Notes: generated by a model not told the origin, from the sequence alone. A stretch of DNA of 64,000 nt from CAYWFU01 sp964457585 (GCA_964457585.1 CAYWFU010000005.1:19217-83216), one strand, 5' to 3'. Positions 54,075 through 62,025 are shown, counted from the first letter of the stretch. Program-made: numbers and translations.

Positions 54075-54446
54075 TCATCCAGGAACAATATTTTTTAAAA
54101 GAAACTCACGGGCATGATTAATATTTTTTTCCGCTATCTTCTTCGCTTGTATGACTTCTTCATCACCAATTTTGACTGTTTCACTGCGAATTTTTTGAAC
54201 TTCTTTTTCATAGTATTCTTGCGCTGTTTTTACTGCTATATCAGTTGATGCACGTCTTATATCACTTGCTTTTTTGCGTGCTTCGGCAACTATCACTTCT
54301 GCTTGTTTTTTTGATTCAAGATATCTACCGCGTAATTGTAATTCTTTTTCCTTAAGTTTTTCTAGAGGATTTTGTTTAGGAGTGGTTCCGTGATCTTGCC
54401 CTGATTTATGATCTTCTTCCCCATTTTTAGAATTTTTTTTCGACAT
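54075..54446 (-). CDS. A/V-type ATPase subunit H (peripheral stalk)
   Basis: 123 residues, almost wholly a charged helix: LEKLKEKELQLRGRYLESKKQAEVIVAEARKKA (shown here only as a type, residues 28-60), ending AREFLLKNIVPG. This is the layout of AhaH/NtpF, which forms a coiled-coil stalk with subunit E. The first 25 residues are polar and disordered. It opens the ATPase operon, with a promoter upstream and GGAGGGTAAGGGT ahead of the start. Confidence 0.85.
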   Translation of the reverse strand: MSKKNSKNGEEDHKSGQDHGTTPKQNPLEKLKEKELQLRGRYLESKKQAEVIVAEARKKASDIRRASTDIAVKTAQEYYEKEVQKIRSETVKIGDEEVIQAKKIAEKNINHAREFLLKNIVPG

Positions 54447-54563
54447 TACCCTTACCCTCCTGATTTAAAATTCTGTTAAAATATTAACATATAAATATTA
54501 AATAATCAAATGAAAAATTACATATAAAAATAGTACTAAAGTGATAATTAAATATAAAATACT

Positions 54564-54591
54564 ATTTTATCTCATATAAAGCATTTGTCAA
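54564..54591 (-). promoter_or_regulatory. Predicted promoter of the A/V-ATPase operon
   Basis: On the minus strand TTGACA (54591-54586), a 16-base spacer and TAAAAT (54569-54564). The leader to subunit H would be about 110 bases, AT-rich, without a structure I can support. The 222-base gap holds no gene. Confidence 0.6.
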
Positions 54592-54668
54592 GTACTTTTT
54601 TATAAAATGTTGTATTTTTTTTGTGAATGGTTAAAAAGCTTATCTGAAGTACTAAAACACCTGTATTT

Positions 54669-55760
54669 TTAAATCTGCCCCTTTGGATCAAAAGCATCTC
54701 TTAATCCGTCTCCAATAAGATTAAAAGCCATAACTGCAGTAAAAATAAAAACTCCGGGCACTAAAATCCATGGATGATTTGTAATTACTTCAATACTTTG
54801 CGCTGAAGTGAGCATATTTCCCCAGCTTGCTTCAGGTTCCATAATCCCCAGATTAAGTACTGATAATGCAGATTCGCCCAGAATATAACCCGGGATGCTT
54901 AATGTTGCAGAAACTATCGCATAGGACAATGTATTTGGTAAAATATGCATGGTAACAATTCGCACATCATTGGCACCAATAGATTTTGCAGCAAGACAAA
55001 ACTGTTCCTCTCTTATAGAAACTACCATATTGCGAATTATTCTTGCTAATCCTCCCCAGCTAATAAAACTCAAAATAACTACAATTAAAACATATACCTG
55101 TCCGGAAGATAAAGTGGGAGGAAATACATAGCGTAATGCAAGCAGAAGATAAAAAGAAGGAAACGACATTAGTATCTCGCATAAATGCATAATTACTATA
55201 TCAATTTTACCGCCAATATATCCTGAAATCCCGCCAATCATCATTCCTATGCTAAATGTTAAAAATATACCAATAAGCCCAATGGATAATGAAACACGGC
55301 TTCCATATAATATACGTGTAAATACATCCCGCCCGGATATATCTGTCCCAAATAAATAAATTCCTGCCGGAGCTTCTACTCCAAAAAGATGCAAACCTGT
55401 TTCAAATAAACCAAGTACTTTATGAATTTCACCTTTTGTAAAAAAATTAATATAATATTTTTTTTCATAAACAGGTTCATATCTTTTTTCAAATGTTTCA
55501 ACATTGATTATCAACCTTGAGTTATATATGTATGGTTTAAAGGAAAACTTTCCGGATTCATCTTTAAAATATAAATGTGTTGGAGGATGATATTGCCTGG
55601 AGCGATTTTCAGTATCATAATTATAAGGAGCGATAAAATCTGCAAAAATTGAGCAAAGGTATAAAAAAAATAAAATAATCCCGCCAATCCATGCAAGTTT
55701 ATGCTTTTTTAATTTTGATAATATTCTATTTGAATTTTTTGTTTCAAGTACTATTTCCAT
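54669..55760 (-). CDS. Opp/Dpp-type ABC permease (OppC-like)
   Basis: 363 residues. After the first transmembrane helix (about 28-48) comes an unusually long external loop of about 90 residues, then the permease domain (GTDISGRDVFTRILYGSRVSL, the EAA-like loop RIVTMHILPNTLSYAIV, and GNMLTSAQSIEV). It ends AFNLIGDGLRDAFDPK, typical of OppC/DppC. Its partner permease is upstream, separated by a 270-base repeat region. No substrate-binding protein or ATPase is in the window. The substrate may be a peptide or glycan but is not readable. Confidence 0.88.
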   Translation of the reverse strand: MEIVLETKNSNRILSKLKKHKLAWIGGIILFFLYLCSIFADFIAPYNYDTENRSRQYHPPTHLYFKDESGKFSFKPYIYNSRLIINVETFEKRYEPVYEKKYYINFFTKGEIHKVLGLFETGLHLFGVEAPAGIYLFGTDISGRDVFTRILYGSRVSLSIGLIGIFLTFSIGMMIGGISGYIGGKIDIVIMHLCEILMSFPSFYLLLALRYVFPPTLSSGQVYVLIVVILSFISWGGLARIIRNMVVSIREEQFCLAAKSIGANDVRIVTMHILPNTLSYAIVSATLSIPGYILGESALSVLNLGIMEPEASWGNMLTSAQSIEVITNHPWILVPGVFIFTAVMAFNLIGDGLRDAFDPKGQI

Positions 55761-55799
55761 TTTACCTCTTTAGTTTGATTCTCGGTAATGTCAAAAATT

Positions 55800-56014
55800 A
55801 ACCACAGAGAACACAGAGAAACTTTTAAATAGTAATGAGTTAGAGAACTTTTTATGTTCTCCCCCCTCTGTGTACTCTAAATTATTAATCTTTTTATACC
55901 ATTTTTTAGCATTTCCACATTAAAATTAATTAGCAATCTAACTCTTTTATCCATTGCTCTTAAAGATGAGAACACAGAAAAATTCTTAATTTTTCTCTGT
56001 GTTCTCTGTGGTTC
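55800..56014. repeat. Inverted repeat of ACCACAGAGAACACAGAGAA type around a gene remnant
   Basis: The left arm ACCACAGAGAACACAGAGAA (about 55802-55821) is matched by its complement TTCTCTGTGTTCTCTGTGGT (about 55994-56013). About 170 bases lie between the arms and contain a GxxExxY-family C-terminal remnant and further ACAGAG-like fragments. It fills the gap between the two permease genes. Confidence 0.85.
55878..55970 (-). pseudogene. GxxExxY-family protein, C-terminal remnant
   Basis: Minus-strand codons from about 55970 read SSLRAMDKRVRLLINFNV and then EMLKNGIKRLII before a TAG at 55880-55878. 'LLINFNV...LK-GIKR' is the well-conserved C-terminal end of GxxExxY proteins (a PD-(D/E)XK-like family). 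The N-terminal 90 or so residues, including the GxxExxY motif, are absent. The remnant lies between inverted ACCACAGAG arms, so it looks like a decayed cassette. Confidence 0.6.
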
Positions 56015-56030
56015 ATTTTTTTATCTCCTT

Positions 56031-56996
56031 TTATGATTCTCTGCGCCGCGGATCAACAATAACATGAAGTATATCAGCTATCAAATTGCCTAAAAGCAGT
56101 AAAAAACCACTGATTACTAAACTACCCATTACTAAAAATTGGTCTTTAGTCATAACAGCTTCCAGCATTAACCGTCCCAAGCCGGGCCATGCAGTTATAA
56201 TTTCTATTAATGCTGCACCACCAATAAATTCAGGTATTGTATATCCAAAAATTGTAATTAATGGATTTACTGCGTTGCGTAAAGCATGTTTGAAAATAAC
56301 AGAGAATTCTGTCAATCCTTTAGCTCTTGCAGTAGTTATAAATGGTGCCCGTAAAATATCGAGCATACTGCTTCTCATGATACGCAAAAGGCCTGCAATA
56401 TCACTTAATATTAGTACCGTAACTGGTATTACCATATGTTTAGCATAGTCTAATATTTTTTCCCATTTACTTAATGACTCAAAATCAATGCTTGTTACGC
56501 CGCCAATAGGCAAAATCCCTGTTCTGGCGACGAAAAACATAAAAAGAAATGCCATAAAAAATCCCGGCGTTGAAATACCGGCAAAAGAAAAAAAAGAAAA
56601 AAATTTATCTACCCATGAATATTGTTTTAAAGCGCAATATATCCCCAATGGTATAGCTATTAACCATGATAAAATAATGGAGGTTGCAGCAAGAATAAAA
56701 GTATTGAATAATCGCTGGGAAATTAGAGTGCTTACCGGAACATGATATGTAAAGGATTCACCGAAATTAAAATGAATCAAATTCCATACCCATTTAAAAT
56801 ATTGAATAAGCCAATGTTGATTTAAACCAAATTGAGTACGCATACGATTTAATGTTTCAGGTGAAATCTGAGGATTCATTTCTAAACGGGAAAAAAAATC
56901 TCCCGGCGCCAGCTGTATGATGAAAAATGATAAAAAAGTAATACCAAAAAGCATTGGTATCATACGCAATAATCGTTTAATAATAAAATCTCTCAT
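56031..56996 (-). CDS. Opp/Dpp-type ABC permease (OppB-like)
   Basis: 321 residues with six transmembrane helices. It starts MRDFIIKRLLRMIPMLFGITFLSFF, has the conserved QFGLNQHWLIQYFKWV external segment, the EAA-type loop TTARAKGLTEFSVIFKHALRNAVNPLI, and ends ILHVIVDPRRRES, all typical of OppB/DppB. It would pair with the OppC-like protein. The gene follows the decayed regulator by 45 bases in the same direction. Confidence 0.92.
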   Translation of the reverse strand: MRDFIIKRLLRMIPMLFGITFLSFFIIQLAPGDFFSRLEMNPQISPETLNRMRTQFGLNQHWLIQYFKWVWNLIHFNFGESFTYHVPVSTLISQRLFNTFILAATSIILSWLIAIPLGIYCALKQYSWVDKFFSFFSFAGISTPGFFMAFLFMFFVARTGILPIGGVTSIDFESLSKWEKILDYAKHMVIPVTVLILSDIAGLLRIMRSSMLDILRAPFITTARAKGLTEFSVIFKHALRNAVNPLITIFGYTIPEFIGGAALIEIITAWPGLGRLMLEAVMTKDQFLVMGSLVISGFLLLLGNLIADILHVIVDPRRRES

Positions 56997-57040
56997 TGAA
57001 TTTCCTTTTTACTGATTATACCATGTAACTTTTATTTCTT

Positions 57041-58457
57041 TCAATGAGAATGTTTATTACTAAGCATTTCAAGCGGTTTCTGCTGAATTTTCCCTGAGAA
57101 TTGAATTGGTTTTCCATCTTTTTCGAGTTTAAATTGTCCAAGAGTATATATTTTTAATTCCCATGGCCAATTTTCAATTTCGTGAGGTGAAGTATCAGGA
57201 AAAAGACCGCGTTTTCTGATCAGCTCTTTTACGTATTCAACTTCTATACCTGATTCAAGAGCTTTAACGCAAAGCTCTGTAAATATGATTGGACAAAAAC
57301 CGATAAAATTATGGTGATACATCTCATCATAGGGGATATTATTATTAATAGTTAACAGCATTTTATTTATAAATTCTTCAGCCTTTAATAAATCTTTGCA
57401 GCTTATTGCACACATTGCAGCGCTGGAAAGCAAATGATTATCCCATATATTAAATCCTGCATCCTGAGATATCTTTAATCCATCTGTAAAAGAATTAATA
57501 CAATTAGTATATGAACTTATATATGCGAAATATGCAGTTTCTAATACTTTTATATAACTTAATTCGAATGGTGAAAGAACATAATTTTTTGCTAATTTTC
57601 GTAACTTATTCAAAGTTACATCAGCATGATAAAATTCACCTGTCCATACATAATATGTTGTCATATAAAGGTTAAAATATAGATTAAGATTTTTATTTGA
57701 ACTTTTTTGTGAAAGTGAATGAGATCTTTCTATCCAGTAATTAAATTCAGGATGATGTGGTTTTCTGAAAAGTAAAAAAAGAATATGTTTAATGATACTT
57801 GGGTATCTAATTCAAGTGGAATACCAGTATTGTCTTCTTTTAAAAGCTTCTCAATGAGCAGAAAATAATTATCTAATATTGCAAGATTGCTCATCCCCAT
57901 AATCACTGACTGTTTTTGCATGTAATTGTTTTATTGTTTCAATCTGCTTATAAATATAGCATTTACATTTACAGGTAATATTGATAACCCTGTATTAATA
58001 ATATCATGAAATGCCGAGTTCTGAGGTACATCCTGATAATTATCAAAAACCAGAAAAAACTTTTTATTGTTTTTTGATACATGTTTGCTCATACGATTGT
58101 AAAGTTCCTCAAAATATTTTTTTGTGAATACAGGCACATTTGGCAGATATTCAGGAGTTAAAAGAGGTAAAGGTTTTTGTTTAATTGAAATGCTTTTTGC
58201 AGCTTCACTCATATAATAAAAAAAGTTAGCAATTTCATTATCAGTTTCATCAGCCTGATACCAGATACAGGGGATATTATTGGATGAAATATAACTTGTT
58301 ATTAATGTAGTTTTACCTGAACCGGCAGGCGACGATATCCATGTAATAGGGCGTTCAGGCTGAGCACTAATTAAATTAAATAATCTTTCCCTGAAAAAAA
58401 AATATTAGAAACTCTAGGAATTGTTATTTTTGCTGATGAAATTATTTTTTGCTTCAT
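57041..58457 (-). pseudogene. Decayed second copy of the STAND/BTAD regulator
   Basis: The start MKQKIISSAKITIPRV near 58457 mirrors the intact regulator at 34899. The frame then breaks in a poly-T run near 58390, resumes with SSPAGSGKTTLITSYISS and FLVFDNYQDV, and breaks again after ISRLKQ. Further pieces match the sensor region, and the last piece has NWPWELKIYTLGQFKLEKDGK and QQKPLEML before stopping. At least one frameshift and three deletions are visible. About 1.4 kb remains of 3.2 kb, and the BTAD domain is gone. The operator beside it is intact. Confidence 0.9.
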
Positions 58458-58566
58458 AATTACCCGGGAAATTTTAATTTAAAAATCCATAACTGATTTG
58501 TAACATTTTGTTTACTATAATTCATTTAATTGTAAAAATCAATTTAAAAAATCATTTTTTCCCCGA

Positions 58567-58603
58567 ATCTGTAACCGATCTGTAACTTTACCTTTGTTAT
58601 AAT
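58567..58603 (+). promoter_or_regulatory. Second SARP-type direct-repeat operator with -10 box
   Basis: ATCTGTAAC at 58567-58575 and 58578-58586 (11-base period), then 11 bases, then TATAAT at 58598-58603. This is the same geometry and nearly the same sequence as 34837-34873, and again it points away from the adjacent regulator copy. No target operon follows: only repeats for about 400 bases and then an orphan hicB. Confidence 0.7.
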
Positions 58604-58628
58604 GTTCCCAAAATTAATAATTTAAAGC

Positions 58629-58719
58629 ATAGGAATTTGAAAGCGCCCAATGAATTGGGCAACTACAACATATTGTAATGTAGTTGCTCGATTTATCGAG
58701 CTTAATTTAATGTATAAAA
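58629..58719. repeat. Composite hairpin repeat, copy 1
   Basis: GCCCAAT hairpin (58645-58660) plus AACTACAA, a 10-base link, then TGTAGTT plus a GCTCGAT hairpin (58686-58701) in the opposite sense. A closely similar composite with matching flanks lies at 63742-63833. Confidence 0.85.
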
Positions 58720-58734
58720 AATTGAAAACATATC

Positions 58735-58814
58735 AGGCTGAAGACTGAAGGCTGAAGAAAAATATTAATTGGTTAGAATCTATTCTTCAGCCTAAAATCT
58801 TCAGCCTTCAGCCT
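58735..58814. repeat. Inverted repeat of AGGCTGAAG units
   Basis: AGGCTGAAGACTGAAGGCTGAAG on the left is answered by CTTCAGCCT units on the right (58786-58814) around an AT-rich loop. It has no open frame. Together with the composite repeat and the hairpins at 58880-58948 it accounts for most of the 543-base space between the decayed regulator and hicB. Confidence 0.85.
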
Positions 58815-58879
58815 AAAGTTGCGAGCGAAGCGAGCTTAACTTAAATGGTATGAATTTAAAAGTTTAAAAATAAAACCAG

Positions 58880-58948
58880 ATTCCCGCCAAAAGATTGTGG
58901 GAATGACACTGCTTTTTGGTGTCATCCCCGGCATGTTTTATCGGGGAT
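58880..58948. repeat. Three abutting hairpins
   Basis: ATTCCC...GGGAAT, TGACAC...GTGTCA and ATCCCCG...CGGGGAT follow one another, sharing single bases at their joints (58904 and 58924). The GC-rich stems stand out in an AT-rich setting. They lie about 30 bases ahead of the hicB ribosome site. Confidence 0.8.
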
Positions 58949-59000
58949 ATGGGTTACAACAAAAAACTAATCTATTAAAAAAAGGAGGAGCGGAAATAAA

Positions 59001-59213
59001 ATGAAATATCTTATAATATTTGAAAAAACAAAAACAGGTTATTCTGCATTTTCTCCGGATTTATTAGACTGCGTGGCTATCGGAACAACTAAAGAAGAAG
59101 TTGAAAAAAAAATGAGAGAGGCTATTTTAATTCATATTGATAGTATGCATCAAGAGGGGTTAGAAATCCCTCAATGTAATAGTTTTGCTAAATATTTAGA
59201 AGTTAACATTTAA
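59001..59213 (+). CDS. Orphan HicB-family antitoxin-like protein
   Basis: 70 residues with the HicB/UPF0150 fold: KYLIIFEKTKTGYSAFSPDLLDCVAIGTTKEEVEKKM, of which the GYSAFSPDLLDC part is the signature. There is no C-terminal DNA-binding domain and no hicA within 300 bases on either side, so it is an orphan of the short type. An AAAGGAGGAG site precedes the start. A lone HicB may be a remnant antitoxin or have another role. Confidence 0.85.
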   Translation: MKYLIIFEKTKTGYSAFSPDLLDCVAIGTTKEEVEKKMREAILIHIDSMHQEGLEIPQCNSFAKYLEVNI

Positions 59214-59349
59214 GCTCTGTTTTTATTAAAATATTTTTTATATTATGATCAATTTTTTCAAAAAGGCTCTCCCTGATTAATTCAGATACGGATTTACTTT
59301 TAAAAAGTAAATCTATCTGGATACGGGAACTGACCGGTTACAGAAATAT

Positions 59350-59622
59350 TTATATTTTCTTTTTAATTTTTAACAAATCCTTTTTAATTCCTTGACTTAG
59401 TAAATATTTAATATAAGCTTGATAAGGCATATCAATATTCGTACTTTTTGCTTTTATCTGGTTATATAAATATGTTGGTATACGAATAGAAATAATTTTT
59501 GTTGGAGGTTCTTTAGGTAAAACAAATCCTAAATCCTTTAATTTTAACGGTTTATTTTTGTTAATGCATGAAGTTGTATCATTTAAATCATAAATGATTT
59601 CTTCCTTAAGATTTTTTTTCAT
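59350..59622 (-). CDS. BrnA/CopG-type antitoxin
   Basis: 90 residues from ATG 59622, preferred for AAAGGAAT 7 bases ahead. The C-terminal half (TKIISIRIPTYLYNQIKAKS...YQAYIKYLLSQGI) is a ribbon-helix-helix DNA-binding domain; the N-terminal half is polar and would wrap the toxin. It overlaps the BrnT gene by 17 bases and follows it in the same direction, the usual toxin-first order. It would neutralise BrnT and repress the pair's promoter. Confidence 0.85.
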   Translation of the reverse strand: MKKNLKEEIIYDLNDTTSCINKNKPLKLKDLGFVLPKEPPTKIISIRIPTYLYNQIKAKSTNIDMPYQAYIKYLLSQGIKKDLLKIKKKI

Positions 59623-59890
59623 ATATATTCCTTTCATTTTTTGAAGCTCTCCTTGCTGATATTATTCTAATTTTATTGTTTCTAATTATAAAAGCTATCA
59701 TTAAAATATTATGGTATGCACTTTTACCATATAGAATAAATCTTTTTTCATTATCTGAATGTTTAATATCTTCAAAAATAACATGATCCGGATCATAAAA
59801 TGCTGATTCGGCTTCTAGTTGCGAAATTCCATGCTTAATTTCATTTTTTTGAATATTCCATTGATCCCAATCAAAAGATAATTCACTCAT
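59606..59890 (-). CDS. brnT: BrnT-family ribonuclease toxin
   Basis: 94 residues. FDWDQWNIQKNEIKHGISQLEAESAF, then EDIKHSDNEKRFILYGKS and KIRIISARRASKNERNIYE are the BrnT signature blocks (His and Arg residues of the RelE-like fold). The start codon lies about where transcription should begin from a consensus promoter, and no ribosome site is visible, so it may be translated from a leaderless mRNA. Confidence 0.92.
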   Translation of the reverse strand: MSELSFDWDQWNIQKNEIKHGISQLEAESAFYDPDHVIFEDIKHSDNEKRFILYGKSAYHNILMIAFIIRNNKIRIISARRASKNERNIYEKKS

Positions 59891-59897
59891 GAAATAG

Positions 59898-59926
59898 ATT
59901 ATAGTTTATTGTATTTGTATTGTCAA
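59898..59926 (-). promoter_or_regulatory. Consensus promoter of the brnT operon
   Basis: On the minus strand a perfect TTGACA (59926-59921), a 17-base spacer and a perfect TATAAT (59903-59898). The brnT ATG starts only 7 bases after the -10, so the transcript should have almost no leader. Confidence 0.8.
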
Positions 59927-59999
59927 GCATTACAGTGTATACATCAAAATTCACTAATTGACTTTCACTATTTTGTATGTTAAAATATTAAAAATTTTA

Positions 60000-60187
60000 A
60001 TTATACTCAAACTAATCAGGTTTGCGAATTTAGAATGCTCATATGTGCTTCAGATTGGAACGATCTGATTGAGCAAAACCGCAGGTGTAATTTTAATTAC
60101 ATTGAGGATTTTGTGAATGAAGATCGTTTCAAGATGGAGTACAGAGGGGCGTTATAAATTCGCAAACCTGATTAATTTGAGTATAAT
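60000..60187. repeat. 188-bp element with 33-bp terminal inverted repeats and inner hairpins
   Basis: The ends 60000-60032 and 60155-60187 are complementary at 32 of 33 positions, and the single mismatch would still pair as G-U in RNA. Inside are TGCTCA/TGAGCA (60036-60041, 60070-60075) enclosing CAGAT/ATCTG, then TGTAAT-TTTA-ATTACA (60086-60101), and a longer-range AACGATCT/AGATCGTT pairing. No open frame is present. It could be a miniature transposable element or a structured RNA. It ends 15 bases before the pilin start, over its likely ribosome site region, and occupies most of the 312-base gap after brnT. Confidence 0.8.
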
Positions 60188-60202
60188 CAGGGGGGTATAA
60201 TA

Positions 60203-60622
60203 ATGAAATTTTTTAAAAATGAAAAAGGATTTACTCTTGTAGAATTAATGATAGTAATTACTATTTTAACAATTTTAGCTGCAGTTGCTATCCCTAATTT
60301 TTTAAAAGCACGTGAAAAAGCGCGCGATGATGATTCAAAAAGTACTCTTAAAACACTAAAAACAGCTATTGATATGTATGCAGCAGAAAAAGGGAATTTT
60401 CCTGCTAACATTTCTTCTCCTGAAGAATTAAAAAAAGCACTTGGAAATGATTACTGGCCTAATAGTATATATATTGGTTTAAATTCCGGAAATATTTCCG
60501 ATGCACGCACTAATTCAAATGGGACAACTTATATTATTATTTCAGTTGGAAGAGATGAAAAGCATTGCTGGCAGATAACAGAAACAGGTCAAATAACAGA
60601 AAAAAATAGTGCAAAATTGTAA
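60203..60622 (+). CDS. Type IV pilin-like/type II secretion pseudopilin
   Basis: 139 residues. The short leader MKFFKNEKG is followed by FTLVELMIVITILTILAAVAIPNF, cut between Gly9 and Phe10, with Glu at mature position 5. The following KAREKARDDDSKSTLKTLKTAIDMYAAEKGNFP is the usual GspG-like stretch (given only as a region, residues 34-66). The C-terminal domain is short and has only one cysteine. GGGGGG stands ahead of the ATG. No assembly genes are in the window. Confidence 0.92.
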   Translation: MKFFKNEKGFTLVELMIVITILTILAAVAIPNFLKAREKARDDDSKSTLKTLKTAIDMYAAEKGNFPANISSPEELKKALGNDYWPNSIYIGLNSGNISDARTNSNGTTYIIISVGRDEKHCWQITETGQITEKNSAKL

Positions 60623-60626
60623 TAAT

Positions 60627-61475
60627 TTACTTATTTTCAAATTCCATATGAATATCAATAGATGGAGCCTGTGATGTAATTTTTCCTATTGAGATATAAT
60701 CTACTCCGCTTTTTGCTATTTTTTCGATATTGTCCAAATTTATACCTCCTGATGCTTCGGAATAACATTTACCATTAATTAACTTTACAGCTTTTTGTAA
60801 TGTTCCTGCATCCATATTATCAAGCATTATTATATCTACTGGAAAATTTAGACTTTCTTTTAGCTGTTCTAAATTTTCAACTTCTATCTCAACCTTTATT
60901 TTTGAAATTTTATTTTTAAAGACCAGAGAAAGTGCTTCTTTTATCCCACTGCTGGCTTGAATATGATTATCTTTAATCAAAATCATTTCTTTTAGATTTA
61001 TGCGATGATTATAACCTCCTCCCACAGTTACTGCATATTTCTCCAGATATCGCCATCCCGGCAGGGTCTTTCTCGTATCCAGTATTTTTGTCTTATAAGA
61101 AGATATTTTACAAACATATTTATTAGTAAGAGTAGCAATTCCTGATAAATGCTGTAAAAAATTCAGAGCAATTCGTTCTCCTTTTAATAAAGCTTTAGCA
61201 TCCCCTTTTATTAATGCCAGAGGAGTTCCGGAAGAAAAATTATCCCCATCCTTTTTTAAACATTTAAAATAAATTTCAGGATCGATTGTTTTGAAAACCT
61301 GTTCAGTTATTTTTATACCTGCCAATACACCTTTTTCCTGAGCAATTATTCTTCCTATAGATTTTCTATTTTCAGAAATAATAAGATCAGAAGTAATATC
61401 TGAATATATAACATCCTCATAAATAGCTTCATTTATTAAATTATTTATTTGTTTCTTTAATTCAAATTTATCCAT
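60627..61475 (-). CDS. nadC: Nicotinate-nucleotide pyrophosphorylase (quinolinate phosphoribosyltransferase)
   Basis: 282 residues. It converts quinolinate and PRPP to nicotinate mononucleotide in NAD synthesis. Signature blocks are ILDTRKTLPGWRYLEKYAV, GGGYNHRINLKEMILIKDNHI, VEIEVENLEQL, MLDNM, and GGINLDNIEKIAKSGVDYIS. Trp in LPGWR replaces the usual Leu of 'TPGLR'. It converges with the pilin gene with a 4-base gap; nadA and nadB are not nearby. Confidence 0.95.
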   Translation of the reverse strand: MDKFELKKQINNLINEAIYEDVIYSDITSDLIISENRKSIGRIIAQEKGVLAGIKITEQVFKTIDPEIYFKCLKKDGDNFSSGTPLALIKGDAKALLKGERIALNFLQHLSGIATLTNKYVCKISSYKTKILDTRKTLPGWRYLEKYAVTVGGGYNHRINLKEMILIKDNHIQASSGIKEALSLVFKNKISKIKVEIEVENLEQLKESLNFPVDIIMLDNMDAGTLQKAVKLINGKCYSEASGGINLDNIEKIAKSGVDYISIGKITSQAPSIDIHMEFENK

Positions 61476-61479
61476 TATT

Positions 61480-62004
61480 TTAAATCTCTTTTAATTTTAA
61501 AATTATTAAACCACATAATATTCCGATAAAAACACCTGCCAGCACATCAATAGGATAATGTACCCCGACATAAATACGTGAAAAGCTTAAAAGAAAAACA
61601 GCTATCCAATATGAAAATTTAAAATCAGGATAATATTTAGAAGCTAAAAATGCTATACCTGCAGAATTAGCAGCATGAGATGATGGAAAAGAAAAATTAC
61701 CTGATAGAACTAACTGACGTGCATTTGGAATTAAAAGAAAGGGTCTTTGACGCATAAATACATCTTTTAATAGATTGCTGGTTAGTTGATCGGTAATTAA
61801 TATTAAAATCATGCTAATTAGAACAAACTCTCTCCCTTTTCTCCCGCCAGCTGAAATTAACAATAAAATAACAAGGAATAAAGGAATAAACCAGTTTGAT
61901 TTTTCAGTAATATAAACAAAAAAAACATCAAAAAAATCATTCTTTAAAGTATTATTAATAAAAATAAAAATGTTTTTATCAACTTCAAATAATGTTTCCA
62001 GCAA
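61480..62004 (-). CDS. PAP2-family membrane phosphatase
   Basis: 174 residues with about five transmembrane helices and the three phosphatase motifs: KDVFMRQRPF (K-x6-RP), FPSSHAANS (PSxH) and RIYVGVHYPIDVLAG (SR-x5-H-x3-D with Ser to Ser/Arg context). Such enzymes remove phosphate from undecaprenyl pyrophosphate, phosphatidic acid or lipid A. The small BcrC-like size suggests undecaprenyl-pyrophosphate recycling, but this is inference. It ends 4 bases before nadC. Confidence 0.9.
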   Translation of the reverse strand: MLETLFEVDKNIFIFINNTLKNDFFDVFFVYITEKSNWFIPLFLVILLLISAGGRKGREFVLISMILILITDQLTSNLLKDVFMRQRPFLLIPNARQLVLSGNFSFPSSHAANSAGIAFLASKYYPDFKFSYWIAVFLLSFSRIYVGVHYPIDVLAGVFIGILCGLIILKLKEI

Positions 62005-62025
62005 AATTCACTCCAAAAATATTCT

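Noticed and set aside
58815..58840. GAGCGAAGCGAG sequence as another hairpin
   Set aside because: The sequence is not self-complementary at the centre; only the outer AAGTT/AACTT could pair.
59335..59343. Single GGTTACAG near the antitoxin gene, similar to the operator unit
   Set aside because: Only one unit, no 11-base partner and no -10 box at the right distance.
59001..59890. hicB and brnT as one toxin-antitoxin operon
   Set aside because: They are on opposite strands, and brnT has its own ribbon-helix-helix antitoxin. hicB lacks a hicA partner.
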